A stretch of 64,000 nucleotides of DNA, taken from assembly GCF_008831285.2 (NCBI RefSeq), contig NC_045138.2:17827934-17891933 (forward strand), in the 5' to 3' direction. Each line of letters starts with the position of its first letter. Positions within the stretch are counted from its first letter, which is position 1. The notes under the pieces were generated by a model, which did no database searches, had not been told where the DNA came from, and was given only the letters and a program-made list of their open reading frames with translations. Positions 10,988 to 22,429 of the stretch are shown here, in pieces. The DNA is from Nymphaea colorata. Taxonomy: Eukaryota; Streptophyta; Magnoliopsida; Nymphaeales; Nymphaeaceae. A program made the position numbers and the translations under genes.

Positions 10988-13900
10988 TATCAAGTTTGCT
11001 GTTGGAACATATCTGTGGAACTTCTTTGTATAATGTCATCAGAACTATGCATTCTCGTAACAAGCTCAAGCTAGCACCTTGGGCAACAATTGACAGGCCG
11101 GCATTGTGATGCTTGTGTTTGTAAAATAGTTTGCTGCCATGGAACCTTAATAGGCAATAGCATTTGGAACTGAAGCAACTGAACAGTATGATGCTTCTTG
11201 TTCTCGATGGTTGTCTGTGGCTACAATTCCCTGCTTCGTGTAGGGTTTATCACTTGTACTAATAAGACTGGCCATTGTTGGTTATTTATCTATTTGGTGT
11301 GCTTATAATTTCTTCTCTTCCTCGCACCCCTGTTTCCAAGTGAAAACCACACCCAAGACATGAGACTCAGTTGCACTCCTGGGGTCATGAAACCCCATGG
11401 ATAGCACCTTTCCCTTCAAGGCCTATACCTCCACATGCTTCAGAGAGGTGGTGTCCATGGGATTTGAATTTTGATTGTTTTGCTAAACGGTTCAAAAAGG
11501 CCAACCCACTAACCAAACCTACTGGCGGTCATACTGCCCAGCTGTTCTAAATGCATGCCACAAGGTTTAGGTGGTCTCAGTGATGCCTTCTTCGAGTTGT
11601 AGGATATATAAAGCTGTGATGTCCAGGATATATATTCAATGTAATAAGACCAAAACAGGAGGTTAACAACCCATTACCTGGAAAAGAAGCTCAAAAGCCT
11701 CCCCATTCTTCTTTCTCCTGGGGATATGGGATGTTGTATTTCCGAAACAATATTTGGCTGACATGAATGCTGAAAAAAAGCTATTTTTCTTATTTTTCTT
11801 ATTTTTGTATTGTTAATTATGTAAAAATAAAAAAAGGGAAAGTAGGTCAATAACAGCAAAGCTGTATGGGGTCCATGCTAATATTCAAGACCTTGAGTTA
11901 GAGATGTTGAAGCAACAAAGGGCTCCAACTATTTTCTCGCAATTAATAAAAATTGTGTGGCTGTGATAAAATGAAAATATACAAGCAAGCCCTATGTGTT
12001 TGTTGTCGAAAAGATGCTAAACTAAATCGTGCTAAGCCTCTTTAAATTGACAAGTGTTCCATGGTCATCCAAACGCTCCTGTTGGTTAAATTGTTGCACA
12101 TTAATGTTTACTAAGATCTTTTATTCTGGAGATTATATTTTTTGCTGTATTGTCAACATAATTGCAATGGTTCTTGCTTACGCAAATGCTTTTATAGATC
12201 TATTCTTTTTTCTTTCAAGTTTTTTTTAGGAAAACCAAAAGAAATTGGAGTATCTCAAGGTTTCCTGTTGCCAAGATCTTGTTAAGGGAGAGACACCCTA
12301 AAGAGTCTGAAACCCCTCTCTTTCCTCTGCCCTTAGGGCCGGATTGCTTGGGGACTTGGGTGTACTTACAGTTGTTTTATTCAATTGGAAAGTAGCGCTT
12401 GCCATCGTTTGTGTCCAGATGAGTAGTGCTTCCGGGCATGGCCAGCTACTCTGCATCCCTCGAGGTGCCAAAATTTTGTCTCAGGCCGTCTTCATAAGAA
12501 AGGGGTGCCTGTCACTCAGCAACATGAATCATCGACCATTCGAATTATGCCATGATCAATAAACTGTTTCCGATCTTTAGAACATGCTATACTCTTAAAA
12601 ACTTCGACCGGAAAATTTGATTATGTATTGAAGGGATGCCATTGTTGTAAAGTTGTCATATACACTATTTTATTTAGTTACAAAACATTTTAAAACTTTT
12701 TATTATCTGTAGTTATCTATTACATTTTTCCTTTTATTTATTTCAAATAACATTTGTTGCTGACTTATTCGATTCAACAGAAACACTGAATTGGCAGCCT
12801 GGCCTATTCGATTCAATTTCAGACTTAGATAACGTTGCCAATATCGTGTTGTAAGCATGAAATAATGCAATCAATGTACTCGATCAGCAATCTTTTAAAA
12901 CAGTGCCCCTTAGCTAAAAAAATTCTGGCTCTGCGGCTGCACGATTCTTATCTTTGACAAAGTCATACCTACCTCTTCCTTAGTTGGTGGATGCCAATCC
13001 TCCATAAATTTGTCGACTTCAATGACAATGGCACAACTACCCATTGAGAATAAAGAAACCACAAGGCTATTGTAGTTGCATCCAGATATTTTGCATACAA
13101 GATAAACTCATTTGGTCAAGTAGATGATTATGGTAAGCTGCTAATGACGATTAAGGTAACAGAAAGATCAATTGCTCTTAACAGGACAAAAACTAGAGAA
13201 GTATCTCTTAATCTCAAAAGGCAGAAATAAATGTATCAATTGCCAACCGAGAAGCGGTTGCAGTTTGACTTAAGAGTCGTAGACTCATGTTTTTTGGGAT
13301 TTGTCTTCTATTGATTTTGTTTGGACCTTAATGTTATACATAACGAAAGAATCTATTATCTATATAGTAAGATCCAGATCCTGTATAGTTGGATCCAGAT
13401 AGACTCAGATCTGTACAAGTAGACAAAAATTTAAATAATCCACTTTTTCTCTATCTAAAATGTGGTAGGATTAATTTCTAAGACAGAGTTATTGACTATT
13501 TAATTTGAAAAAATTTCAGCTATCAGTGTTTCTTTCTCGTATTTTGTTCAGTTATTAAAATTTGAGCCTTTTCATTTCGAGGGACTATTTTTCCTCTCAG
13601 TAGTATGCTATGGATACTAAAAATCCTGTTCACTCCGTCAGTCAAACATAAATTTGAAATAAAAACGCACATATTTATTAAGACAAGCAGCTGCCATGTT
13701 TCCTCAGAATCGTTCACTTGCGTGCAGCATTAAAGGGCGTCCATCGTGTCGGGGCAGATGAAAGCTCTGATCTTCATGCACGACAATGCAGTCAGTGCCT
13801 TTAATTTTCTGATCTGGGTGGGGAATGCAAGTTAATGGAGTTATATCTCTTCACATGCGGAGATGGGTATCTCGCCAGAGATGCTGATCAGGCCTTACAT

Positions 13901-15089
13901 GAACAGCACTTGATCAGCAGACACTCATTTGGCCCAGCGGTCTGCTGTGGAGGCAGCCATTGATGGGGCTGCACCTCGAGCAGTTGGCATAAAGATTCAC
14001 AATGATCATGACGACGACTTACTGATTTTGACATATAGATTGATGATGATGAGGGTGATGGATTGGTGTATCTTTTGAGGTTCCTTTATGTATATGGGTC
14101 ACTGACAGCAACCATGGTTGGTAGTTTCTGCAGAGTTAGCAGGGGGGTTGTTGAGTTGGTTGCAGCATACGCTGTCAGGGTCCAACTATACTGCTTTTGC
14201 GAGGACCCATGGTTGCAACAAATAAACGATGTGAGGTAGAGCTCGGTTCATTCAGACTCCATACTTGGACTTGTCCAAACACCCGATTGAGCTAAGTTAT
14301 AGAAGGTTCGAGTGAACCAGTTGAGCGCACATCAGTTTGATCAGCTCGCTCGAGTTAGTAAATGAGCCAAGTTGCAGAAGAAACTTGATCATTTAGCAGG
14401 GGGAGGATACCCTGAAGAGGCTGAAGCCTCTCCAGCTTTCCCTTGCCTATGGGGTTGAGGGCTTGCTTCAAGATTTAGGTAGGGAACGGTACATTCATTT
14501 AAAAGTGTCGCACTGTTCGCAAAACCATATACAGTACATGTGAAATGTACATAATTTATGCTTTACATATGCATTTACGAATGCATCCCGTTGCAAACAA
14601 AGCAGAAATTAGATGCCCGATTGGACGACACTGTGCAAAGTCCCAAGAACTTTATATTGATATAGAAAACATGGAGAATTAAGTAAAGTTTTGAGCTTGA
14701 GTACGAATACATACTGGAAAATTGGAATTCTTGTCTTCAAATATCTTAGTTTAAGCACGTCTTTTTCCTGTCAATCATAATTGAAGTGAATATTCTTGGT
14801 AAAGGGACCAGAATGAGTAACTTATATTGGTAGATTTGAAAGGAGAAAAAAAATCACCACAAGTTTTAGTAAGCATATAGAAGTTTAAATAAGTCCGTTG
14901 GATCTAGAAGTAATGTGGATTTCTGAGAACCAATCAGAGCAGACTGATGCAGCCAGCAGCAAAAATAGCTTTTGAGAAAAAGAAGTAACAGCCAGCCATT
15001 TAGACTATGGAGTTCCTTCCTGTGGGAACTATGAGCTATGGGGCGACCACATAGTTGTCAGTCTCTCTCTCTCTCGCTTTCTTCTCTGC
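10988..15089. other. APS 3' end and spacer to the PPR gene
   Basis: The first 250-300 bases are probably the APS 3' untranslated region. After that no gene is supported. 14240-14400 is rich in GAGCTCG and CTCGAGTT words typical of decayed plant repeats. Two related stretches, at about 12290-12355 and 14396-14470, share an ACCCT-AAGAG-CTGAA-CCTCTC pattern and look like old dispersed copies. A frame around 13855-14085 looks partly coding but has an internal stop. Confidence 0.45.
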
Positions 15090-16682
15090 ATGAAAATTCT
15101 GAACAGAATCCACGCCCAATTGATCGTTTCAGGCGTCTTCAATGCAGCCAACACCTTCAGCTTCAACAACTTGATTGCCTCCTACTCTCGCTCTGGTGCT
15201 CCGCGTCATGTCTTTTCTCTTTACGTTCTCATGCTTAAGTGCCGTTGCACACCCAACAACCACACGTACCCTTCTCTGCTCAGGGCCTCTTCCTCCCTCT
15301 CTCCATTTCACGCATTCCTACTCCATGCCCACATCGTCAAATTCGTCGGACTTCGGCCCGACGCCTTCGTTCTTGCGGCCCTCATCGATGCGTACGCGAG
15401 GATGCTCCAGTTACCCGCCGCCCGCCAAGTGTTTGATGATATGCCTATGAGAGATGTGGTCGTCTGGAACTCCATGATTGCTGGGTATTCACGCTGTGGT
15501 ATGTCTCTCGAGGCTTTTCTGCTCTTTAGGGAGATGCAAGCTTGTGGAGTGACGCCAAATGAGATTACCATGGTAGCTGTGCTGGATGGTTGTGCTCATT
15601 TAGGTGCGCTTTGTTATGGTAGATGGGTCCATGCTTACCTGAAGAAGAAGGGCATCAGATTCAATTGCTATGTGCATACTGCGCTGATTGACATGTATGC
15701 GAAATGTGGCAACCTGTACAATGCTTGTGAAGTTTTCAACGAAATGACTGTGAGGGACACTCTTGCTTTCAATTCGATGATTGGGGGGTTTGCAATGCAT
15801 GGGTATGGGAGGCGAGCTTTGGAGATGTTTGAGAGAATGAAACATGATGGTGTTAAGCCTGACGATGTTACTTTCATTGCTTTGCTTTCTGCCTGCGCCC
15901 ATGCCGGGTTGGTTGATGAGGGACGCGTGCACTTCAGGTTGTTGAGGGAGACATATAGAATTGAACCAAAACTTGAGCACTATGGCTGCATGGTTGATCT
16001 TCTTGGCCGAGCTGGGTTTCTGAAAGAAGCACATCAACTCATTGAGCGCATGCCCATGAAGCCAAGTGCAATCTTATGGAGGTCGTTATTGTCTTCATGT
16101 AGGACCCATAGCAACATTGAACTGGGGCAGGTTTCAATCGGGCATCTGATGGAATTGGACCCTCAGGAGAGTGGGAATTATGTCCTCCTTTCTAACATCT
16201 ATGCAGCGTATAATAGATGGGATGATGTCCGAAGAGTAAGGAAAGTTATGAAGGATAGAGAGATAAACAAGTTGCCTGGATGTAGCATTCTTGAATTGGA
16301 TGGTGTCTTGCATGAATTTATGATGGCTGATCGTACACACCCTCGAGCAGAAGAGATATACTCAATGCTCGAGGAAATTGATAGACAACTTCATTTAGTA
16401 GGGTACAAGCCTGCCACGAAGGATGTATTATTTGATATTTCTGAAGAAGACAAAGAAGATGCTCTGTCATATCACAGTGAAAGACTGGCAATTGCTTTTG
16501 CTCTCATTGCATCTGATGCAGAAACATCAATTCGAATTGTAAAAACACTTCGAGTTTGCGTTGATTGTCATATTGCTACAAAGTTCATATCTTCTATTTA
16601 CAAGCGAGAAATCATTGTTAGGGACCGCAGTCGGTTCCATCATATCAAAAGAGGGGTTTGTTCTTGTAATGATTATTGGTAG
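15090..16682 (+). CDS. Pentatricopeptide repeat protein, PLS class with E and DYW domains
   Basis: Members of this family bind organelle transcripts base by base through PPR repeats and convert specific C to U with the DYW deaminase domain. This intronless 530-residue frame shows PLS repeats from about residue 20 to 330 (for example VVWNSMIAGYSRCGMSLEAF and LIDMYAKCGNLYNACEVF), E/E+ motifs from about 330 to 397, and a complete DYW domain at 398-530. The deaminase signature H462-S-E464 with C490-x-x-C493 is intact, as are the second-zinc residues near H518, C524 and C526 and the terminal DYW. The repeat tract starts almost at the first methionine, so there is no obvious transit peptide; the frame is open upstream only to a stop at 14973-14975 and has no earlier ATG. 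A CT tract at 15061-15076 lies just before the start. Target site and organelle cannot be predicted here. Confidence 0.93.
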   Translation: MKILNRIHAQLIVSGVFNAANTFSFNNLIASYSRSGAPRHVFSLYVLMLKCRCTPNNHTYPSLLRASSSLSPFHAFLLHAHIVKFVGLRPDAFVLAALIDAYARMLQLPAARQVFDDMPMRDVVVWNSMIAGYSRCGMSLEAFLLFREMQACGVTPNEITMVAVLDGCAHLGALCYGRWVHAYLKKKGIRFNCYVHTALIDMYAKCGNLYNACEVFNEMTVRDTLAFNSMIGGFAMHGYGRRALEMFERMKHDGVKPDDVTFIALLSACAHAGLVDEGRVHFRLLRETYRIEPKLEHYGCMVDLLGRAGFLKEAHQLIERMPMKPSAILWRSLLSSCRTHSNIELGQVSIGHLMELDPQESGNYVLLSNIYAAYNRWDDVRRVRKVMKDREINKLPGCSILELDGVLHEFMMADRTHPRAEEIYSMLEEIDRQLHLVGYKPATKDVLFDISEEDKEDALSYHSERLAIAFALIASDAETSIRIVKTLRVCVDCHIATKFISSIYKREIIVRDRSRFHHIKRGVCSCNDYW

Positions 16683-19600
16683 CAGCTTCTCATTGAGCAA
16701 TCACTTTCTACTACTAATTGCTAGCCTCTGCAAAGATCTATTTTCAGTTTTTTTTTCAAGAAGCATTCTCTTGTTTGGATGATTCATACCTTTTCGGCAT
16801 ATCTCTAGCAGATTTAGCTAGTATATAGAGTGATTGCACAGCTACAGCTTTAGCATCTTCAGATCTCACATGGTCGTTGTTACTTTTCCAATAAGAATCA
16901 GTCATTACGTTGATTTCTAAAACTATGAGGCCCATAAATTTCCTTAAAACTCAGGAATCATCAATTCGTTACTCACAGCTGAACAATGTTGTAAATGTCT
17001 GGCATCACATTGTTAATTTTGTTCCTAAAAGATTTGAGGGCACTTTAGCTGTTGTTGGGGAGTTGCATTAGGATTTCAGCATTTTCCTGTCTTGTTTAAT
17101 GGATGGTTGTGGCAATTTTTCGTATGTAATCAGGAGTTTTCTTCGTAATATGTTTGTGCTGAATCTCATTTCAGAAGTTATTCCCTTATGGAGAATAAGG
17201 AAAACAGTTAGGAATATCTATTGCCATGGTCTGTTGTAGGAACGAGGCCCCCCTCTCTCTCTTGCTTATGACACTAAGAGAAGAAAATGAAGACGAGAAA
17301 GAAGAAGATACAAGGATTTTTACGTGGTTTGAAGACAGGTTCTCCTACGTCCATGATTGCATACGATTTTTTTCACTGGCACAGAAAGATCAAGAATACA
17401 AGAAACCAGGCAAACCCGCACAAGGCAAAATTAATAACTGCAGAAATTAGGGAAGCTTATTAAGCATAGATCAGCCTCCACACTCCAACATCTGTCTCTC
17501 TTAATTTATGCATGTCATTGAAAGATCTCTAGTTTGCGGGTGGCACTGACATCCACCGTTATTAGCATCGTCAGTATTCTAGCGCCTTTTTTTGCCGATT
17601 TTGGGATTGCTTGAAGACCCACAAAGTATAAAGGTACGTATTCCTTCTTGCTACTTCACACCACTACCTTGTCCTCGTTCGTTTGGCATAGCTCTCCTTG
17701 TTCTGGAATACAAATCTTCTACTGGATTCAGTTTTTCCCTTAGTTCTGCTCGGCATGAATGAAGACTGAACGCTATGGTGGCTGTGCCTGATACTGTTGT
17801 GTTGTGCAACAGGGGTACAGCATTAGCCTTTGTTTATGCAGGCCTTGGGATCAGGTACTGTGCAGATGCCAGAAAGCCTAGGCGACAAGGATAAAGGAAC
17901 AACATTATAATGCATTGAACCTCTTTTCTTTATTTGGAAGTGACTCCAGCAGTCGGAGGTATTTGGTTCAAAAGGAAAGACAAGAAAAAGATGAGCTTAC
18001 CACAAGCGTATTCACTTCCACTATTTTCATAATTGTACTTATTTGTCTTTACATATTACGAGGCATCCTTGCGAAGAAGTCGAGAGCACCAGAACAGTTC
18101 ACTGAGGCTGGTTTATCAATTACCATCTTAATGCTTCCTCCTGCCGTAAAACCAAGTTAATCAGGTCTTGCCCATTCCATGTTCTTTTTCTTTTTTATGA
18201 ATCTGTTACTATAATTGACTTGTGTGTGGGATCTCTTGTAGAGAGATTTACACTAGCAGTCCTTTGCAATTGTCACCAGATGATTCTTCTCTAAGGTCCT
18301 ACAGGAATAATGTTGACTTAGGGTAGGGGAGGATTTTGCATATAAAGCGGCAAAGACAAACAAAAATAAAAAACAAGATGAGAAACAGAACAATCACTTT
18401 CAGCTGATGTACCAGGTGGTTGTTTGTGTTCCACTGGATGATTCGTTTGTAATGGTAGACTCCAAACTCTCCTAAATCTTCAAGACAGAGCTAGTGAATG
18501 TACTGTGAATAATATCTCAACATTCATGAATCCATTTAGAAAAGATTTTCAGAGACATAAAGGGGGGAAGAGTGCTCCATGGCAATAGTAACAATTTCTC
18601 CCCTACCGTAACTGATCTGGCTGTTTTCACTTTTGGTTGGGAGACTAGAGATTGTCCAATCTATCATGAATTGCTTGGATACAGTAGTCAATTGATGGGG
18701 TTCTACCCACGTGGGGATGTTTGGCTGTCAAGACTTTGTTGCCTCTATGATGGGAAGAAAGGGGAGATCCTGTTTGTTGTGGGGCCATTTACTTTACCTG
18801 ATAAAAGCATTCTTGCACTCACATGAAGTGGGGTCTCAATGGTAAGTGGGGCCATGAGCGAAAAAAAAGCAAACCAGGCTTTATGGGAAAACCAAGGTGT
18901 TAAAGCTGCCATTAAGTGCCAAAAGGACCTCCCCTATCCTCTCCACTGTCCAGAAATTGGTAAATGTGAAAGTGACATATATCTTCTGTATGTCGGTCCT
19001 TTCAGTTCCACCACTATGGTCATCTTATTCACCCAGTTTCCTTTTTTATCACGTAACCATAGCAATCCACTATTGCTTTGAATGTCTCTAAACCTTCGAT
19101 TTTCTGTGCAGCGTTGAAGAGATGAAAAATGTCAAGGGTCTGGTTTGCAATGATTCTGCTGGTAATGCATGCTTAAATCGAAGACCCATCTGGTTACATA
19201 GCAAGAGGTTATGCCAGAGCAGACCTGAATGTGGACCAATTAAAGCCTCGAAAGGGCCGCTGAAAGGGCTCTACCCTCCTGACCGGTGGTTGTCTGCAGA
19301 CCTTTTGAGTGGAAAGAGATCAACAGTTCAGGGCCTAGATGTTCATGTAAAGCCAAAACAGTAGACTCTGTGAACACGTTTTCCCGGCGAGTGACCTTGT
19401 GAATTCCAATGATTCTGAGACACCAACTTTCATGCCTTCTGACTACCAGGATCACTAGCCTTTGGTTGGGATGCCAACTGCAGATACCTGTGGAGTGTGA
19501 TCATCTTTCAACAAAGTGATCTGATCTCATGTTGACCATAGTCTGATGCAACTTTTTGGTACGTAAAACAGGACGGATACAGCAATGTATGGCTGAAACA

Positions 19601-20074
19601 AAAAATAGATATGGACTTTGTGAGCAGCTAATCCCCATATATTCAAAATGCAGTGTGATGCTTCCTTCATTTGAAAAGAGAAGCAACCATCAGTTCTCGC
19701 TGAATATGTGGTTTGGCATGTCAACTGTAGGTGAGTTCAAGAATCAGTCACTCGTCACACTCAGCACTCCAACCAATGAAAGATATTGGCCTAGCTACAA
19801 GGATCCCGCTGCTTGATGCTATGGTGTATGTACTTCCTGTCTGTAGCCGAGAGAAAAACAATCTCATTCTGATACAATGCAGTGCAAGTCAATTATGAGA
19901 AATCTAGCAGGATCTGGTAATGATTATGCATAAAGCGCATGAAGGTATGAAACTAATTCTTTTGGCGATCTCAATCCTTTTTTTTTTTTTTAATGAAACT
20001 GACAGGACAACCATACACTAGTATGAAGAGTAAGCTAACAGGCCTTTCGAGTGAAGCTACAGTTAGCTACAGTA

Positions 20075-20076
<2 letters not shown>
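16683..20076. other. Spacer downstream of the PPR gene
   Basis: No gene is recognised. 17245-17450 contains AGAAGAAGATACAAGGATTT followed by a TTTACGTGGTTTGAAGACAG stretch and CCTACGTCCATG. In my experience this TTACGTGGTT...CCTACGTCCA pattern occurs in plant LTR-type repeats, so a retroelement remnant is likely but not proven. Frames at 18572-18826 and 19122-19364 are short, unlike any family I know, and could belong to a noncoding transcript. Confidence 0.4.

Positions 20077-20137
<61 letters not shown>
20077..20137. repeat. Compound (AT)n(AG)n microsatellite
   Basis: About 28 bases of AT repeat pass directly into about 33 bases of AG repeat. It is one of several compound TA-to-GA tracts in the window. 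Confidence 0.95.
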
Positions 20138-20140
<3 letters not shown>

Positions 20141-20528
20141 TTTTGAAGAACAGCTCTGAATTTGTCTTGCAAGGAGAAAGACAAAATCATATAAATCTCT
20201 GTCAATTGTCATCGGCATTGAAAAGGGTATACACTAGGCCTCATGATTCAAAACTTTGAAATCTGAAACGAGTGAAGGGCACTGTGTGCACGCAGCCCTA
20301 AGTTCTCCCAAAAGAAAGTCAAAGGCATCCGTATGTTTTCGTTTTTATATATATATACATAGTGTGTGCGCGCGTGTGTGTGTGTATGAGTTGGACGTGG
20401 AGATACATGCCCATACAATTATATCTCCGTCACTGAAGAGTTCAAATTTGCCGTATGCTGTTAGATCATTAAAAATTAAAAACCTCATGAGAAAGCAGTT
20501 GTCAAAGCAGTATCAATGGTTTACGGTG

Positions 20529-20532
<4 letters not shown>

Positions 20533-20575
<43 letters not shown>

Positions 20576-20638
20576 TAAGCTCACATATATGATCTGTTAA
20601 TATATATATATCATAAGCTCACATATATGATCTGTTAA
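20533..20638. repeat. (AT)n tract followed by a 38-bp tandem duplication
   Basis: A TA run of about 40 bases ends in TCATAAGCTCACATATATGA (from 20573), and this word returns at 20611 after a second short TA run. The two 38-bp units are nearly identical, so the duplication is recent, probably slippage anchored in the TA tracts. Confidence 0.85.
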
Positions 20639-20841
20639 GTTGCCTTCCAGGTGACAGCGCTTCTCCATTCCTTCTTCGTTTCACTCATCCAATTGTGTAT
20701 TGGGTACCAACTCTGGCAAAGGCAACGTGATTCCATTGATGAAGATAAAAAAAGGTAAACATATGGAGGATGCTTTACAAAATTGTTACAAGAAAAATAC
20801 AAGACCACTACAATAGGTTACAACAACCAAATGATCTGTCT

Positions 20842-21057
20842 TCATGAACTCGGTAATCTTTCCTTAATGTTCCTCTCCAAAATCACACCAACCTCCTCCT
20901 TCCGTATCGGATAAGGGAACTGAAAAAGATTAGTTGACTGTGCCCAACAGAAAGCACTAGGAAGTTGGGCTCATTTAATTGATAACCGCAGATTCTCGTC
21001 CACTGCATCCTTATGTAGTGGACATAAAGTCCAGCCCTCTTTCCGCTTCCCTAGCTC
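20842..21057 (-). pseudogene. Two coding-looking exons of an unidentified gene (remnant or 3' end)
   Basis: On the minus strand, 20919-20842 follows a good acceptor (CTTTTTCAG) and reads FPYPIRKEEVGVILERNIKE then RLPSS and a stop. Upstream, from 21057 downward, a second open stretch after TGCTAAAG reads ELGKRKEGWTLCPLHKDA. Splicing at the GT after GCA (donor at 21003) would join both in phase. The charged, low-complexity-free composition looks like true protein, in contrast to the surroundings. I found no further exons upstream and do not recognise the family, so this may be a captured or decayed gene fragment. It could also be chance. Confidence 0.3.
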
Positions 21058-22362
21058 CTTTAGCAGGTATTAATTGCTTTTATGTTGGAGAAGTGCTCTT
21101 CTAATTGACATCTTTTCTGCAAAATCTACATTGATTAATTGTTTCCGAATGTGCAGATATGATTTTCTTTTGCATGTACTCCATATGCTAATGAATTGTT
21201 CTTTTGACATAAAGGATGAATATATATGGAAAAGTAATGACACGATATTTTGGCTCCTACGTATAGAAAAGACAATACCCTTTTGAAGGGTATTTTTGGA
21301 TATTTGAAAAAATAGTTTGGTATTTAATATTTGCAACTTAATCTCTCACGTCTAGTTTACTTGAAATCAATGATCCAAATGATTTTGATCAAGTATGACA
21401 TATGAGAGTATAGTTGCTACTTGTTTATATATATATATATATATATAACTTGCTATCCAGCTCACTTATGAGAGCTGTTTGAGCTGTTTAATATACCATG
21501 ATAAATGGTTGAGAAAAAAACAAAGAGAAAAAATTGAAGGACATTTTTGTAATGTAATATTAGTTTATATGCTTTTCTTCTTATTTTGCTGTTAGCGGTC
21601 TATCACCATCGATCAGATGACCATCATGAGTGAGTTGGGTGCCTCTACATAACCGGAGTCTCCATTCTATCACTATACATAGAGACATACCTCGTATTTG
21701 GTATCAAATGGTTTATAAGGTGTGCATTCCAGAAAGTTGAGGACTATTATGCAATATGCAAAATGTGATCAGATGCACATGAATGAGAGGAAACAATATT
21801 TTTTTATAAAAGCTTTCTTGCAAACACATAGACAGTGGTAATCCTTCTTTGCTGCTGTAATTTTGATAAGCTTTTTGGTTCTTGAACATGGATCAGAATA
21901 TTGACTTGCCTTTCCAATACAACCTAAGGAATCTAATTAGTTCAAACAATAAAGGTTCTCCAAACTTGGCTTTCATCTGCATTTCTGTGTCTTGCTCAAG
22001 CAAAGAATCATTCCGAGGATGGACGCCCGTTTGAACTGTTTCCAGTTTTGGGTTACGGCTTAATATGCATAGGCTCTGTAAAAAAGCTAAGTACAATGCT
22101 ATGCCAGTTGAAATTCATGTGCACCACCTGTTCTCGCTCTGAGAAACATAAAAGAACAAGAAATGTACTTTTCAATAATGCAGAAGCCACTATGAGGGTA
22201 GGAGATTTATACGACTTTTGGCAAGAAGAACATTGCATTATTAGAATATAAATTCCCATAACATATGTTTAAGAATGCTACCAGGGCAAAGCCAAAATTT
22301 TTTTCTTGAAAGAGCTGAATTATAATTTTTAAAATTCTTATAAATGTCAAATTACAATTTTT

Positions 22363-22429
<67 letters not shown>

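Noticed and set aside
13855-14085. Plus-strand frame with protein-like stretches upstream of the PPR gene
   Set aside because: Interrupted by an in-frame stop near 13914 and not followed by splice sites that bypass it; no recognisable family.
18572-19364. Frames of 80-84 codons downstream of the PPR gene, one after a good acceptor-like site
   Set aside because: They do not join in phase with convincing donors and resemble no protein family; a noncoding transcript or chance is more likely.
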